Positions 1-8,178 of a stretch of DNA of 24,722 nt are shown in pieces (position 1 is the first letter of the stretch; each line of letters opens with the position of its first letter). This stretch comes from an uncultured Prevotella sp. (GTDB taxonomy: Bacteria; Bacteroidota; Bacteroidia; Bacteroidales; Bacteroidaceae). The position numbers and the translations under genes are program-made. The notes under the pieces are model-generated. The model saw only the letters and a program-made list of their open reading frames with translations, was not told the DNA's origin and did not search any database. The DNA lies in contig CAKQEI010000037.1 of assembly GCA_934230115.1 (NCBI GenBank), positions 1 to 24,722 on the forward strand, given 5' to 3'.

Positions 1-194
1 TTTGGTTTGTTTAGCAACCTTACCCACGGTCATATGCCTTGTATGAAGTTTCTGTTCGTTAGGTCAGATGTTTGCCTCCGACTTCTTTCAGATTCTAACT
101 CACGATGAACTCCCTTGCCTTTAGCTATGTAATTCCCGCTATTAGGGCTTACTTGTAACTTGCACCCGTTAGACAATGCTTGTGCCGAGCACAC
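1..194 (-). mobile_element. Group IIC intron, 5' part (domain I), truncated by window edge
   Basis: On the minus strand the element begins GTGTGCTCGGCAC at 194 and continues to the left edge. It follows, block by block, the 5' region of bacterial class C (group IIC) introns such as the Oceanobacillus iheyensis intron as I remember it: the GUGUG 5' end, GCAAGGG near 120, GAATCTGAAAGAAG around 81-94, GAACAGAAACTTCATA near 40-56, and an A-rich EBS1-like stretch at 5-13. Two contiguous stems are visible: 58-62 with 95-99 and 63-68 with 77-82 (one G-U), with the AATCTGAAAGAA side loop between them on the 5' side. The intron starts just after the U-run of an intrinsic terminator, which is the known insertion preference of class C introns. 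The encoded reverse transcriptase/maturase, domain V and the 3' splice site would lie left of the window and are not seen. A short reading frame on this strand is not taken as a gene. Confidence 0.85.
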
Positions 195-195
195 T

Positions 196-232
196 AAAAA
201 AACTGGGGGTGTCGCGTTATACGACACCCCCA
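196..232 (-). terminator. Intrinsic terminator of the DUF4301 gene
   Basis: A perfect 11-bp stem (204-214 paired with 222-232, arm TGGGGGTGTCG) with a 7-nt loop is followed on the minus strand by seven T residues (196-202). It lies 53 nt downstream of the DUF4301 stop codon. The group IIC intron begins at 194, so the terminator probably acts as its 5' exon. Confidence 0.9.
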
Positions 233-268
233 CAACCTAATTCTGTTACATCTTTTTAGATGAATGGA

Positions 269-307
269 TGTTGCTCACGCAACATTACTGATGCTGCTCA
301 CGCAGCA
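269..307 (-). other. Tandem GNRA-loop hairpins flanking the DUF4301 stop codon
   Basis: On the minus strand, TGCTGC-GTGA-GCAGCA (307-292) and TGTTGC-GTGA-GCAACA (284-269) form two 6-bp hairpins, each closed by a GUGA (GNRA) tetraloop. The stop codon TAA (287-285) lies between them. The two copies differ by one base in each arm, and the changes compensate each other so pairing is kept. The role is unknown; mRNA 3'-end stability or a chance duplication are both possible. Confidence 0.55.
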
Positions 308-1805
308 AATCATTCACGGTTTTCACCGGATTGAATGTTCCTATTGGCACTTCCACGAAGATTGTGTTCCAGTCGCTCATGGCACCGTTCCACAGTCCCG
401 GAAGCTCGAGAGCCTTCAGTTCCTTGCCATTCTTGCTCTTAGAGCTGATAAAGCCCGTTGAGTGGTCGACATAATCAGGAAGATTGAACTTGTTGCCCTT
501 GTAGTCCTTAGTGGCGCACACGAGATCAACTGGATTGAAGTGTGTACCCTCCTTAAACATCTTCACATACTCCTCGTTGTTGGTGTCGATCTGGCTCGAC
601 TCAAGAATCTGCGCGCTCACAGTACCATCGGCATTGTAGCAGAGGAACGGGCCACCACCAGGCTCGCCTACGTTCTTCACCACTCCACAGACGCGCATTG
701 GGCGATTGAGCTTGTTCTTGAGATAGATGATGAGGTCGGCATCCTCAAGCTCTTTAATGTCCTGCTTGCGGCAGCACAAAGTCTGTTGAACGAAGCGAAT
801 CATCTCCTCCACCTGAGCGTGTGTGTACTCACCGCTCTCGATGAGTCGGAGGTATTCGAATGCCTTCTTCTGAGTATCCACAAGGATTCCGGCGATGAGC
901 TTCTTGTAGAGCACAGTCTCGTCCTTGATACGATCGGGCACCACGTTGTCGATGTTCTTGATGAACACCACGTCGGCGTCAATCTCGTTGAGGTTCTCAA
1001 TCAGCGCACCGTGACCGCCCGGACGGAACAACAGCGAACCATCCTCGTTGCGGAACGGTGTGTTGTCGGGATTGGCGGCAATAGTGTCGGTGCTTGGCTT
1101 CTGCTCAGAGAAGCTTATGTTGAAGTGCACATTATATTTCTTTTCGTAGTAGGCCTTCTTCTCCTCCACCTTCTTCTTGAAGAGTTCAAGATGATCGTGC
1201 GACACAGTGAAGTGGATATTAGCCTCGTCGTTGGAGCTGGCATAAAGAGCTGCTTCCACAAGGTGCTCCTCCATAGGAGTGCGCGGACCATCCTCATAAG
1301 AGTGGAACAGGAGCAAGCCCTTAGGCAGCTGACCGTAGTTCAGTCCCTTAGCCTCGAGCAGGTTGGCCACCACCTCCTTGTAGTTGCCAGCCTTAGTGAG
1401 GTCGCACACGCAAGCTCCGTCGTTGTTCTCCTTGCACTTGCCGCAAAGCTCATGCTTGAAGGCGAAGCGCTTGATATTCTCGAAAAATTCCTTCTCGAAT
1501 GCTGTTGTTGGAACGTCGTAGTCGGCTGTGAGGAAGGCGAATAGGTTCTTGAACATGCGGCTTGCCGCGCCACTTGCCGGCACAAACTTCACCACCTTGT
1601 GGCCTTCTTCAGAGTACTTGGCCCAATCGGCCACATATTTGTCGCGCTGCTCGTCAGTCGGCTTGAAAATGCCGTTGTCCACAGCTGCTGCGGCTTCTAT
1701 CTTGAGGAACGGGAAACCATCCTTGATCTGCTCCAACTGATGCTCTACCATGGCGGGGGTTATTCCTCGCTCCGAAATCTGATTCAAATCTTGTTTAGAT
1801 AACAT
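285..1805 (-). CDS. DUF4301 family protein, possible NTP-transferase fold
   Basis: A 506-residue protein that I recognise as the Bacteroidetes DUF4301 family, whose function is not established. The N-terminal part carries PASGAASRMF at residues 76-85, which resembles the glycine-rich nucleotide loop of GT-A sugar nucleotidyltransferases. Later PGGHGAL (around H265) and KNIDNV (N284-N287) resemble the GHG and N-x-DN motifs of UDP-sugar pyrophosphorylases. A cysteine cluster C121-x2-C124-x7-C132-x-C134 could bind metal. No signal peptide or membrane segment is seen, so it is probably cytosolic. It is a single gene, divergent from relA with 148 nt between the starts, and ends in a strong terminator. 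A Bacteroidetes-type promoter lies upstream at 1866-1873. The family call is fairly sure; the nucleotidyltransferase role is inference from motifs. Confidence 0.85.
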   Translation of the reverse strand: MLSKQDLNQISERGITPAMVEHQLEQIKDGFPFLKIEAAAAVDNGIFKPTDEQRDKYVADWAKYSEEGHKVVKFVPASGAASRMFKNLFAFLTADYDVPTTAFEKEFFENIKRFAFKHELCGKCKENNDGACVCDLTKAGNYKEVVANLLEAKGLNYGQLPKGLLLFHSYEDGPRTPMEEHLVEAALYASSNDEANIHFTVSHDHLELFKKKVEEKKAYYEKKYNVHFNISFSEQKPSTDTIAANPDNTPFRNEDGSLLFRPGGHGALIENLNEIDADVVFIKNIDNVVPDRIKDETVLYKKLIAGILVDTQKKAFEYLRLIESGEYTHAQVEEMIRFVQQTLCCRKQDIKELEDADLIIYLKNKLNRPMRVCGVVKNVGEPGGGPFLCYNADGTVSAQILESSQIDTNNEEYVKMFKEGTHFNPVDLVCATKDYKGNKFNLPDYVDHSTGFISSKSKNGKELKALELPGLWNGAMSDWNTIFVEVPIGTFNPVKTVNDLLREQHQ

Positions 1806-1865
1806 AATAATTCTACTTTTGGTTTTTTATTTGATATATATCGCTTATTCGTGGTATATTTGCTA

Positions 1866-1897
1866 CAAAAGTAATTACTTTTTCTTGAAAGATGAAA
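1866..1897 (-). promoter_or_regulatory. Probable Bacteroidetes promoter for the DUF4301 gene
   Basis: On the minus strand TACTTTTG (1873-1866) matches the -7 consensus TAnnTTTG. A weak -33 candidate, TTTC at 1897-1894, lies 20 nt upstream. The leader would be about 55 nt. It sits beside the relA promoter in the same 148-nt divergent gap. Confidence 0.5.
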
Positions 1898-1915
1898 TAT
1901 TTAGATGATTTTTTG

Positions 1916-1923
1916 TATCTTTG
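1916..1923 (+). promoter_or_regulatory. Probable -7 box of the relA-like gene
   Basis: TATCTTTG matches the Bacteroidetes sigma-ABfr -7 consensus TAnnTTTG exactly and lies 30 nt upstream of the start codon at 1954. I see no convincing TTTG -33 element at the usual 19-21 nt spacing. Confidence 0.55.
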
Positions 1924-1953
1924 CGAGGTAAATTAACATCAAATGTGTGAATT

Positions 1954-4176
1954 ATGGAAGAAAAGTTCAAATTTACGAATGAAGAAAGGCTGCAATTAGG
2001 ACTTATTGCAGGCCGACTGCGCGAACTAGCTGGCGACTCCATCACACCTGAGGACGAAGCCAACCTCCGTAGCCAACTTGAGGAAGAAATAAACAACAAC
2101 AAGATACGCCGCGATGTTTTCGGACTTAACCCTGTGCTCCTTAGTTTCCAGACTGCCGAGCTTGAGCTTGAGGAGATTGGAATGAAACGCGAGTGTGTGC
2201 TTGCCATCCTTTTATATAATAGTATAATAAGCGGCAACTTGTCGCTTGAGCAGACCGAGAAACTTTTCGGCAAGAGTGTGGCTCAGATCATCCACGGTCT
2301 TGTGCGCATCCACGAGCTCTACACAAAGACCCCGGTGATCGAGAGTGAGAACTTCCGCAACCTCCTGCTTTCGTTTGCCGAGGACATGCGCGTGATTCTC
2401 ATCATGATTTCCGACCGCGTGAACCTCATGCGCCAGATACGCGACACCACCAACCAGGAAGCGAAGCTGCGCGTGGCCGAGGAGGCGAGCTATCTCTATG
2501 CCCCACTCGCCCACAAGTTGGGCCTGTACAAACTGAAGAGCGAGCTTGAGGACTTGAGCCTTAAGTATCTTGAGCACGATGCCTACTATATGATTAAGGA
2601 CAACCTCAACGCCACGAAGAAATCGCGCGACGCCTACATCGAGAAGTTCATCAAGCCTATCGACGAGAAGCTCAAGCAGATGGGCGTGAAGTGCCACATA
2701 AAGGGCCGCACCAAAAGCATCCACTCCATCTGGCAGAAGATGAAGAAGCAGCAATGCGGCTTTAATGGTATCTACGACCTCTTTGCCATCCGCATCATCA
2801 TCGACTCGCCATACGACCAGGAGAAGATGCTCTGCTGGCAGACCTACTCGCTCATCACCGACATGTATCAACCCAACCCCAAGCGTCTGCGCGACTGGCT
2901 CTCTGTGCCTAAGTCCAACGGCTACGAGAGTCTGCACATCACCGTGCTCGGACCCGAGAACAAGTGGGTGGAGGTGCAAATCCGCACCGAGCGCATGGAC
3001 GAGATTGCCGAGCGCGGTCTGGCCGCCCACTGGCGCTACAAGGGCATCAAGGGCGAGACAGGGCTCGACGAGTGGCTCAACAACATACGCACGGCGCTGG
3101 AGAACAGCGACAACATGCAGCTCATGGACCAGTTCAAGATGGACCTCTACGAGGACGAGGTGTTTGTATTTACGCCCAAGGGCGACCTGCTGAAGTTCCC
3201 CAAGGGTGCCACGGTGCTCGACTTTGCCTACCACATCCATTCGGGTGTGGGCAACAAGTGTGTGGGTGGCAAAATCAACGGCAGGAATGTGCCTATCCGC
3301 GAGATCCTTCATTCGGGCGACACGGTGGAAATTCTAACCCAGAGCAACCAGACTCCCAAGCGCGACTGGCTGAACATCGTGCAGACCTCGCGCGGCAAGG
3401 CCAAAGTGCGACAAGCCATCAAGGAACTGCAGGTGAAGGACAGCCTCTTTGCCAAGGAGATGATTGAGCGCAAGTTCCGCAACCGCAAGGTGGACATCGA
3501 GGAGAGCGTAATGTCGCAGCTCATCAAGCGCATGGGATTCAAGGAGACTTCGGATTTCTACAAGCAGCTTGTCGACAACAAAATCGACGCCAACGACGTG
3601 GTGGACAAGTACATAGAGCTGCGCGACCATGACATTAACCAAAAAATGGCTGGCGTCGTGAGATCGGCAGAGGAGTTCTCCTTCGACCAGCAGACAGATT
3701 CTGCCACAAGCTACCGCAGCGTTGGCAGCGACGACGAGCTCGTCATCGACCAGAATCTCAAGGGTGTGGACTACTCCCTCGCCCAGTGCTGCCACCCTAT
3801 CTATGGCGACCCCATCTTCGGCTTCGTCACGGTTTCGGGCGGCATCAAGATCCATTGCCAGAACTGCCCCAACGCTCCCGAGTTGCGCAAACGTTTCGGC
3901 TACCGCATCGTGAAGGCTCGCTGGAGCGGCAAGGGACAGTCGCAATACAGCATAACACTGCGCATCGTGGGCAACGACGACCTCGGCATCATCAACAACA
4001 TCACGAGCATTATCTCCAAAGAGGAGAAAATCCTTATGAAGTCAATCAATATCGACAGCCACGATGGCCTGTTCAGCGGCAATCTGAATGTGCTTGTCGA
4101 GGACACCTCGAAATTGGAGTCGCTGCTCAAGAAGCTACGCACGGTAAGAGGAGTGAAGTCGGTTACGAGAATTTAA
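1954..4176 (+). CDS. relA: RelA-type long RSH (p)ppGpp synthetase with degenerate hydrolase domain
   Basis: A 740-residue long RelA/SpoT homologue that makes the alarmone (p)ppGpp from ATP and GTP/GDP. Domains in order: pseudo-HD hydrolase (about 45-200), synthetase (about 230-365), TGS (about 400-462), a Cys-containing zinc-finger region (CCHP at 612-615, C635-x2-C638) and a C-terminal ACT domain (about 665-735). Synthetase residues are present: GRTKS near 251, D275 in YDLFAIR, and E340 in EVQIRT, followed by AAHWRYK. The hydrolase metal ligands are not: the family HD pair reads Y88-N89, and the first His position reads S64. The protein should therefore make but not degrade the alarmone, as does Escherichia coli RelA, and a separate bifunctional Rel/SpoT would be needed in the genome. 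It is monocistronic and convergent with the TPR gene. Confidence 0.93.
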   Translation: MEEKFKFTNEERLQLGLIAGRLRELAGDSITPEDEANLRSQLEEEINNNKIRRDVFGLNPVLLSFQTAELELEEIGMKRECVLAILLYNSIISGNLSLEQTEKLFGKSVAQIIHGLVRIHELYTKTPVIESENFRNLLLSFAEDMRVILIMISDRVNLMRQIRDTTNQEAKLRVAEEASYLYAPLAHKLGLYKLKSELEDLSLKYLEHDAYYMIKDNLNATKKSRDAYIEKFIKPIDEKLKQMGVKCHIKGRTKSIHSIWQKMKKQQCGFNGIYDLFAIRIIIDSPYDQEKMLCWQTYSLITDMYQPNPKRLRDWLSVPKSNGYESLHITVLGPENKWVEVQIRTERMDEIAERGLAAHWRYKGIKGETGLDEWLNNIRTALENSDNMQLMDQFKMDLYEDEVFVFTPKGDLLKFPKGATVLDFAYHIHSGVGNKCVGGKINGRNVPIREILHSGDTVEILTQSNQTPKRDWLNIVQTSRGKAKVRQAIKELQVKDSLFAKEMIERKFRNRKVDIEESVMSQLIKRMGFKETSDFYKQLVDNKIDANDVVDKYIELRDHDINQKMAGVVRSAEEFSFDQQTDSATSYRSVGSDDELVIDQNLKGVDYSLAQCCHPIYGDPIFGFVTVSGGIKIHCQNCPNAPELRKRFGYRIVKARWSGKGQSQYSITLRIVGNDDLGIINNITSIISKEEKILMKSINIDSHDGLFSGNLNVLVEDTSKLESLLKKLRTVRGVKSVTRI

Positions 4177-4217
4177 ACTTCTCCCGAATATTCAACACTC
4201 TTCCGAGCCTACGAGTG

Positions 4218-4922
4218 TCAACGGCACTTTTTGTACCACTCCACTAAAGTTGCCCTTGACACTCCCAACCTTACCATCGCATCCAGATCCTCGCGTGCAT
4301 CATTCTTCCGCTTCATCATCAGACGCACATGGGCGCGGTTGAGTCGGTAGTCGGTGTTCGTAGGATCGAGATTTATGGCCTTGCTATAGTCGAATTCGGC
4401 TGGAGCAAGCATCTTCCGCTCCATCTCCATTCCGCCACGCGCTACGTAAGCCACGGCGCTGTCGGGATATTGCGTCACGAGCAGATTGATTTGGTTCATC
4501 GCCTCCGTGTAGCGGCAATCCTTGTTGTTGAGCAAAGCCAATCCAAGCTTAGCCTCGAAATTGTTTGGAGCCAAGGCGAGCAGACGCTCATAGTCAAGAC
4601 GCGCAAAACCATAACGCTTCTGCTTCTCATTAACGAAAGCGCGGTAGAACAACGCCGCCACATTCTGTGGATTGCGGTCGAGTACATAATCGTATTCGTC
4701 GCGTGCATACTGCCATTGTTCCAGTTGCACATTCCATGAAGCCTTGCGCAGACGAAGGTCGAGCGAGTCCGGGTGGAACGAAAGCTCCTGCGACGCTGCT
4801 GCAAGACTGTCGCGCAGCTGCTGTCGCGTGAGCGAAACTGCTTCATTTGTATTGGTTGTCTGTGCTTGAATATTGACACATAGTGCAAGGAAAGGCACAA
4901 TACACGAAAAAAATGCTTTCAT
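4218..4922 (-). CDS. Exported tetratricopeptide repeat protein
   Basis: A 234-residue protein with a type I-like signal peptide (residues 1 to about 20: Lys, a hydrophobic core, then a QAQ cut region), so it should be in the periplasm or the cell envelope. The rest is made of helical TPR units. Clear repeats run from about residue 50 to 215, with the typical small/large pattern and Pro at unit ends (for example DRNPQN, ALAPNNFEA and NLDPTN). No enzymatic domain is visible; TPR arrays bind other proteins. It lies downstream of pflB but is separated from it by a terminator, and ends 41 nt from the convergent relA gene. The partner and specific role cannot be read from the sequence. Confidence 0.85.
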   Translation of the reverse strand: MKAFFSCIVPFLALCVNIQAQTTNTNEAVSLTRQQLRDSLAAASQELSFHPDSLDLRLRKASWNVQLEQWQYARDEYDYVLDRNPQNVAALFYRAFVNEKQKRYGFARLDYERLLALAPNNFEAKLGLALLNNKDCRYTEAMNQINLLVTQYPDSAVAYVARGGMEMERKMLAPAEFDYSKAINLDPTNTDYRLNRAHVRLMMKRKNDAREDLDAMVRLGVSRATLVEWYKKCR

Positions 4923-4983
4923 AATCTTTATTTTCGTTTATTCTTTTACTTTATTTGTTTATTCGCTATAATTCATAAGCCAT

Positions 4984-4991
4984 CAAAATAA
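4984..4991 (-). promoter_or_regulatory. Weak -7-like box upstream of the TPR gene
   Basis: TTATTTTG on the minus strand differs from TAnnTTTG by one base and lies about 60 nt upstream of the TPR start, just past the pflB terminator. No -33 element is evident. Confidence 0.25.
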
Positions 4992-4994
4992 TGG

Positions 4995-5041
4995 AAAAGC
5001 ACACCCAGCTTTGTCTTGAATGGCAAGCCGGATGTGCTTTT
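4995..5041 (-). terminator. Terminator hairpin between pflB and the TPR gene
   Basis: AAAAGCACA (4995-5003) pairs with TGTGCTTTT (5033-5041), and a partial inner stem (GCTT with AAGC) extends it. It lies 26 nt past the pflB stop. The longer T-run (nine T) is on the plus strand; on the minus strand four T follow, so it may work in both directions. Confidence 0.65.
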
Positions 5042-5067
5042 TTTTTAGAATTCTATGTTCTCAATAA

Positions 5068-7308
5068 TTACATGCCCATATTAATTGTACGTGAGAGCAC
5101 GTCAAGCTGCTGCTCGCGTGTAAGCTTAACGAAGTTCACAGCGTAGCCGCTGACACGGATAGTGAGCTGAGGATACTTCTCAGGATGATCCATAGCATCG
5201 AGCAGGAGGTCACGGTCGAACACGTTGACGTTAATGTGCTGACCGCCTGTCGGTGTGAAGTAGCCGTCGAGCAGACTTACCATATTCTGTGCCTGCATGT
5301 CCTTAGTCTTGCCAAGAGCAGATGGAGCAATGGCGAAGGTGTAAGAGATACCGTCGCGTGAGTGCTGGAACGGAAGCTTGGCTACAGAGGCAAGTGCTGC
5401 AACAGCACCCTTTACGTCGCGCGCATTCATAGGGTTGGCACCCGGAGCAAACGGAACGCCCTTCTCACGACCGTCGGGTGTTGCACCAGTATTGCGGCCA
5501 TAAACCACGTTAGATGTGATGGTGAGCAAACTCTGTGTTGGGATAGCGTCGCGATAGGTGCGGTGCTGACGCAGATACTCCATGAAGGTCTCTGTCAGGG
5601 CCACGGCGATAGAGTCGGTCTCGTCGCAGTTGTTGCCGAACGGAACATACTCGCCCTCCTCTATCTTATAGTCAACTGCCAGTCCGCTCTCGTCGCGGAT
5701 GATGCGAATCTTGCAATGCTGCATAGCAGCGATAGAGTCAGCCACGATCGACAAGCCAGCGATACCAGTGGCACGTGTGCGCTCAACGTCGCCATCGTGC
5801 AGAGCCATCTCGAATGCCTCGTAGTCGTACTTGTCGTGCATGTAGTGGATAATCTTCAGAGCATTGACATAAGTCTTTGCAAGCCAGCGCATCATCTGCT
5901 CAAACTTAGGCATGAACTCCTCGTAGGTGAGGTAGTCGCCGGTAATAGGAGCAAAGCGCGGAGCAATCTGCTCGCCCGACATCTCGTCGCGACCGCCGTT
6001 GATGGCGTAGAGCATACACTTGGCAAGGTTGGCACGAGCGCCGAAGAACTGCATCTGCTTACCAATCTTCATCGGAGACACGCAGCAAGCGATGCCGTAG
6101 TCGTCGCCAAGGTCGGCACGCATCAGGTCGTCGTTCTCATACTGGATGGCGCTTGTGTCGATGCTCACCTTAGCGCAATACTTCTTCCAAGGCTCTGGCA
6201 GACGCTCGCTCCAAAGCACTGTGAGATTTGGCTCAGGCGACGGACCCATATTGTAGAGAGTATGGAGGAAACGATAGTCGGTCTTTGTCACCATCGAGCG
6301 GCCGTCGATGCCCATACCGCCGATAGAGGCTGTAGCCCAGATTGGGTCGCCCGAGAAGAGGTCGTTGTACTCTGGAGTGCGAAGGAAGCGTACGATGCGC
6401 AACTTCATAATCATCTGGTCGATAAGCTCCTGTGCCTCCTCCTCGGTGAGGGTGCCGTTCTTGAGGTCGCGCTGGATATAGATATCGAGGAATGCGCACA
6501 CACGTCCGAGCGACATGGCAGCTCCGTCCTGGTCCTTAACAGCACCAAGATAGCCGAAGTATGTCCACTGGACAGCCTCGCGAGCATTCTGAGCTGGCTT
6601 TGTTACGTCGAATCCGTAGGCAGCACACATGCGCTCAAACTGCTTGAAAGCCTGAATCTGCTCAGAAACTTCCTCGCGGTGGCGAACAATCTCTTCTGTA
6701 AATTCCTGGATGTCAATACGCTTGAAGTAGCGTTTCTTCTCCTCGATAAGGTTGGCTGTGCCGTAGAGGGCAATACGACGGTAGTCGCCGATGATGCGTC
6801 CGCGACCGTATGCGTCGGGCAGACCTGTGATGATATGAGCATGGCGAGCAGCCTTGATGTCGTCGTTGTAGGCCGAGAACACGCCCTCGTTGTGAGTCTT
6901 GCGATATTTTGTAAAGATAGTCTTTGTCATTGGGTCAAGCTCGTAACCATACGACTTGAGAGCCTTCTCAACCATACGAATGCCACCCTTGGGGAAAATA
7001 CCACGCTTCAAAGGAGCGTCGGTCTGCAAACCAACAACCACCTCGCTGTCCTTATCAATATATCCAGCCCCATAGGTGTCGATGCTCTGAGGCAACTTGG
7101 TCTCAGCGTCGTAAACACCCTTCTCACGCTCCACCTCGAACATCTGTGAAAGCACATCCCACAGATGGTTTGTACGCTCCGTAGGACCTACAAGGAATGA
7201 TTCGTCACCATTGTAGGGCTCATAATTAGCCTGAATAAAATCACGCACATCAATCTCGTGTTTCCAATTGAAACCCTTGAAATCGTTTTGCAAATTTTGA
7301 AGCTTCAT
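5068..7308 (-). CDS. pflB: Pyruvate formate-lyase (formate C-acetyltransferase)
   Basis: A 746-residue glycyl radical enzyme that cleaves pyruvate with CoA to acetyl-CoA and formate in anaerobic fermentation. The PFL domain holds the catalytic cysteine pair C408-C409 in IACCVSPMK. The C-terminal glycyl radical motif RVSGYAVNF carries the radical site at G721. Length and motif positions match the family (E. coli: 760 residues, C418-C419, G734). It is a cytosolic enzyme that must be activated by the radical-SAM protein PflA, whose gene is not adjacent here: the next gene downstream, past a terminator, is the TPR protein. The promoter at 7353-7384 gives a short leader, so the gene appears to be transcribed alone. 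Confidence 0.97.
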   Translation of the reverse strand: MKLQNLQNDFKGFNWKHEIDVRDFIQANYEPYNGDESFLVGPTERTNHLWDVLSQMFEVEREKGVYDAETKLPQSIDTYGAGYIDKDSEVVVGLQTDAPLKRGIFPKGGIRMVEKALKSYGYELDPMTKTIFTKYRKTHNEGVFSAYNDDIKAARHAHIITGLPDAYGRGRIIGDYRRIALYGTANLIEEKKRYFKRIDIQEFTEEIVRHREEVSEQIQAFKQFERMCAAYGFDVTKPAQNAREAVQWTYFGYLGAVKDQDGAAMSLGRVCAFLDIYIQRDLKNGTLTEEEAQELIDQMIMKLRIVRFLRTPEYNDLFSGDPIWATASIGGMGIDGRSMVTKTDYRFLHTLYNMGPSPEPNLTVLWSERLPEPWKKYCAKVSIDTSAIQYENDDLMRADLGDDYGIACCVSPMKIGKQMQFFGARANLAKCMLYAINGGRDEMSGEQIAPRFAPITGDYLTYEEFMPKFEQMMRWLAKTYVNALKIIHYMHDKYDYEAFEMALHDGDVERTRATGIAGLSIVADSIAAMQHCKIRIIRDESGLAVDYKIEEGEYVPFGNNCDETDSIAVALTETFMEYLRQHRTYRDAIPTQSLLTITSNVVYGRNTGATPDGREKGVPFAPGANPMNARDVKGAVAALASVAKLPFQHSRDGISYTFAIAPSALGKTKDMQAQNMVSLLDGYFTPTGGQHINVNVFDRDLLLDAMDHPEKYPQLTIRVSGYAVNFVKLTREQQLDVLSRTINMGM

Positions 7309-7352
7309 AAATTTGTAATTTTAAAATAAAATATTAAGTGTGTAATCCTTTG

Positions 7353-7384
7353 CAAAGGTAGCCTTATTTTTCCATTTCCGCAAG
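7353..7384 (-). promoter_or_regulatory. Probable promoter of pflB
   Basis: On the minus strand TACCTTTG (7360-7353) is an exact TAnnTTTG -7 box. CTTG (7384-7381), close to the TTTG -33 box, lies 20 nt upstream. The leader to the start codon is about 40 nt. Confidence 0.65.
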
Positions 7385-7476
7385 AAAAACCGTGACATAC
7401 GGTGTAAAATCATAATAAATAGTGAGTTTAAAAAAAGTTACTCGCAATATTATTCATCGTTTTGGGGTATTTTTTT

Positions 7477-7484
7477 TAATTTTG
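7477..7484 (+). promoter_or_regulatory. Probable -7 box for engB
   Basis: TAATTTTG matches TAnnTTTG and lies 67 nt upstream of the engB start. A TTTG at 7461-7464 is too close (12 nt) to be the -33 box, so the upstream element is unclear. Confidence 0.45.
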
Positions 7485-7551
7485 CAGAACAAAAGAATTC
7501 TTGCTTTCTCATTACACATTATAATATACAATACATTCAAGAAAAAACAAT

Positions 7552-8157
7552 ATGGATATTAAGAAATCTGAATTTACAATATCGTCGGCAACAGTCAGCC
7601 AATGTCCAAAGGACACAAAGCCTGAGTTTGCATTCATCGGACGCTCCAATGTGGGCAAGTCGAGCCTTATCAACATGCTCTGCCAGCACAAGGGTCTCGC
7701 AAAAACTTCGGCCACTCCGGGCAAGACTCTGCTCATCAACCATTTCATCATCAACAACGAGTGGTATCTGGTCGACCTGCCCGGCTACGGATTTGCCAAA
7801 CGCTCGAAAACTGTGCAGAAGAAACTCGACCAGATGATCACCTCCTACATTCTTCAGCGCGAGCAGCTCATCAACACTTTTGTACTTATCGACATTCGCC
7901 ACGACCCGATGAAGATAGACACCGACTTCATCAACTGGCTTGGCGAAAGCTCTGTGCCCTTCGCCATCATCTTCACCAAGGCCGACAAACTTGGTCCGGT
8001 CAAGGCTAAGCAGAATGCAGCAAAATGGATGAACTCGCTCAAGGAGCAATGGGAAGAACTCCCACCCTACTTCATCACGAGTTCGGAGAAGAAGACCGGA
8101 CGCGACGAGGTGCTCGACTATATTGAGCAGATACTTAAGGACATTAAACAAGAATAA
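7552..8157 (+). CDS. engB: Ribosome biogenesis GTPase EngB (YihA/YsxC)
   Basis: A 201-residue small TRAFAC GTPase that assists assembly of the large ribosomal subunit. The G motifs are all present: G1 GRSNVGKSS at residues 30-38, G2 TPGKT around 57, G3 DLPGYG around 75, and G4 TKAD around 143. Length is normal for the family and there are no extra domains. The start at 7552 gives the usual short N-terminal beta strand before the P-loop. It is followed after 21 nt by an Uup-like ABC-F gene on the same strand, so the two are likely cotranscribed; both products have ribosome-related roles. The chain of G motifs makes the assignment secure. Confidence 0.96.
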   Translation: MDIKKSEFTISSATVSQCPKDTKPEFAFIGRSNVGKSSLINMLCQHKGLAKTSATPGKTLLINHFIINNEWYLVDLPGYGFAKRSKTVQKKLDQMITSYILQREQLINTFVLIDIRHDPMKIDTDFINWLGESSVPFAIIFTKADKLGPVKAKQNAAKWMNSLKEQWEELPPYFITSSEKKTGRDEVLDYIEQILKDIKQE

Positions 8158-8178
8158 CAGCATTACCATCATCAGAAA

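Noticed and set aside
30..233. 67-codon reading frame on the minus strand at the left edge
   Set aside because: It lies in intron domain I and crosses the terminator hairpin and intron boundary; structured RNA explains the sequence better.
462..1544. Long open frame (360 codons) opposite the DUF4301 gene
   Set aside because: It is antisense to a recognised family and has a leucine/valine/histidine-rich shadow composition; codon bias of the real gene removes stops from this frame.
4190..4220. Small hairpin CACTC/GAGTG between relA and the TPR gene as a terminator
   Set aside because: Only 5 bp with no T-run; support is too weak to annotate.
5362..7149. 595-codon open frame opposite pflB
   Set aside because: Fully antisense to a gene with clear catalytic motifs; no recognisable domain of its own.
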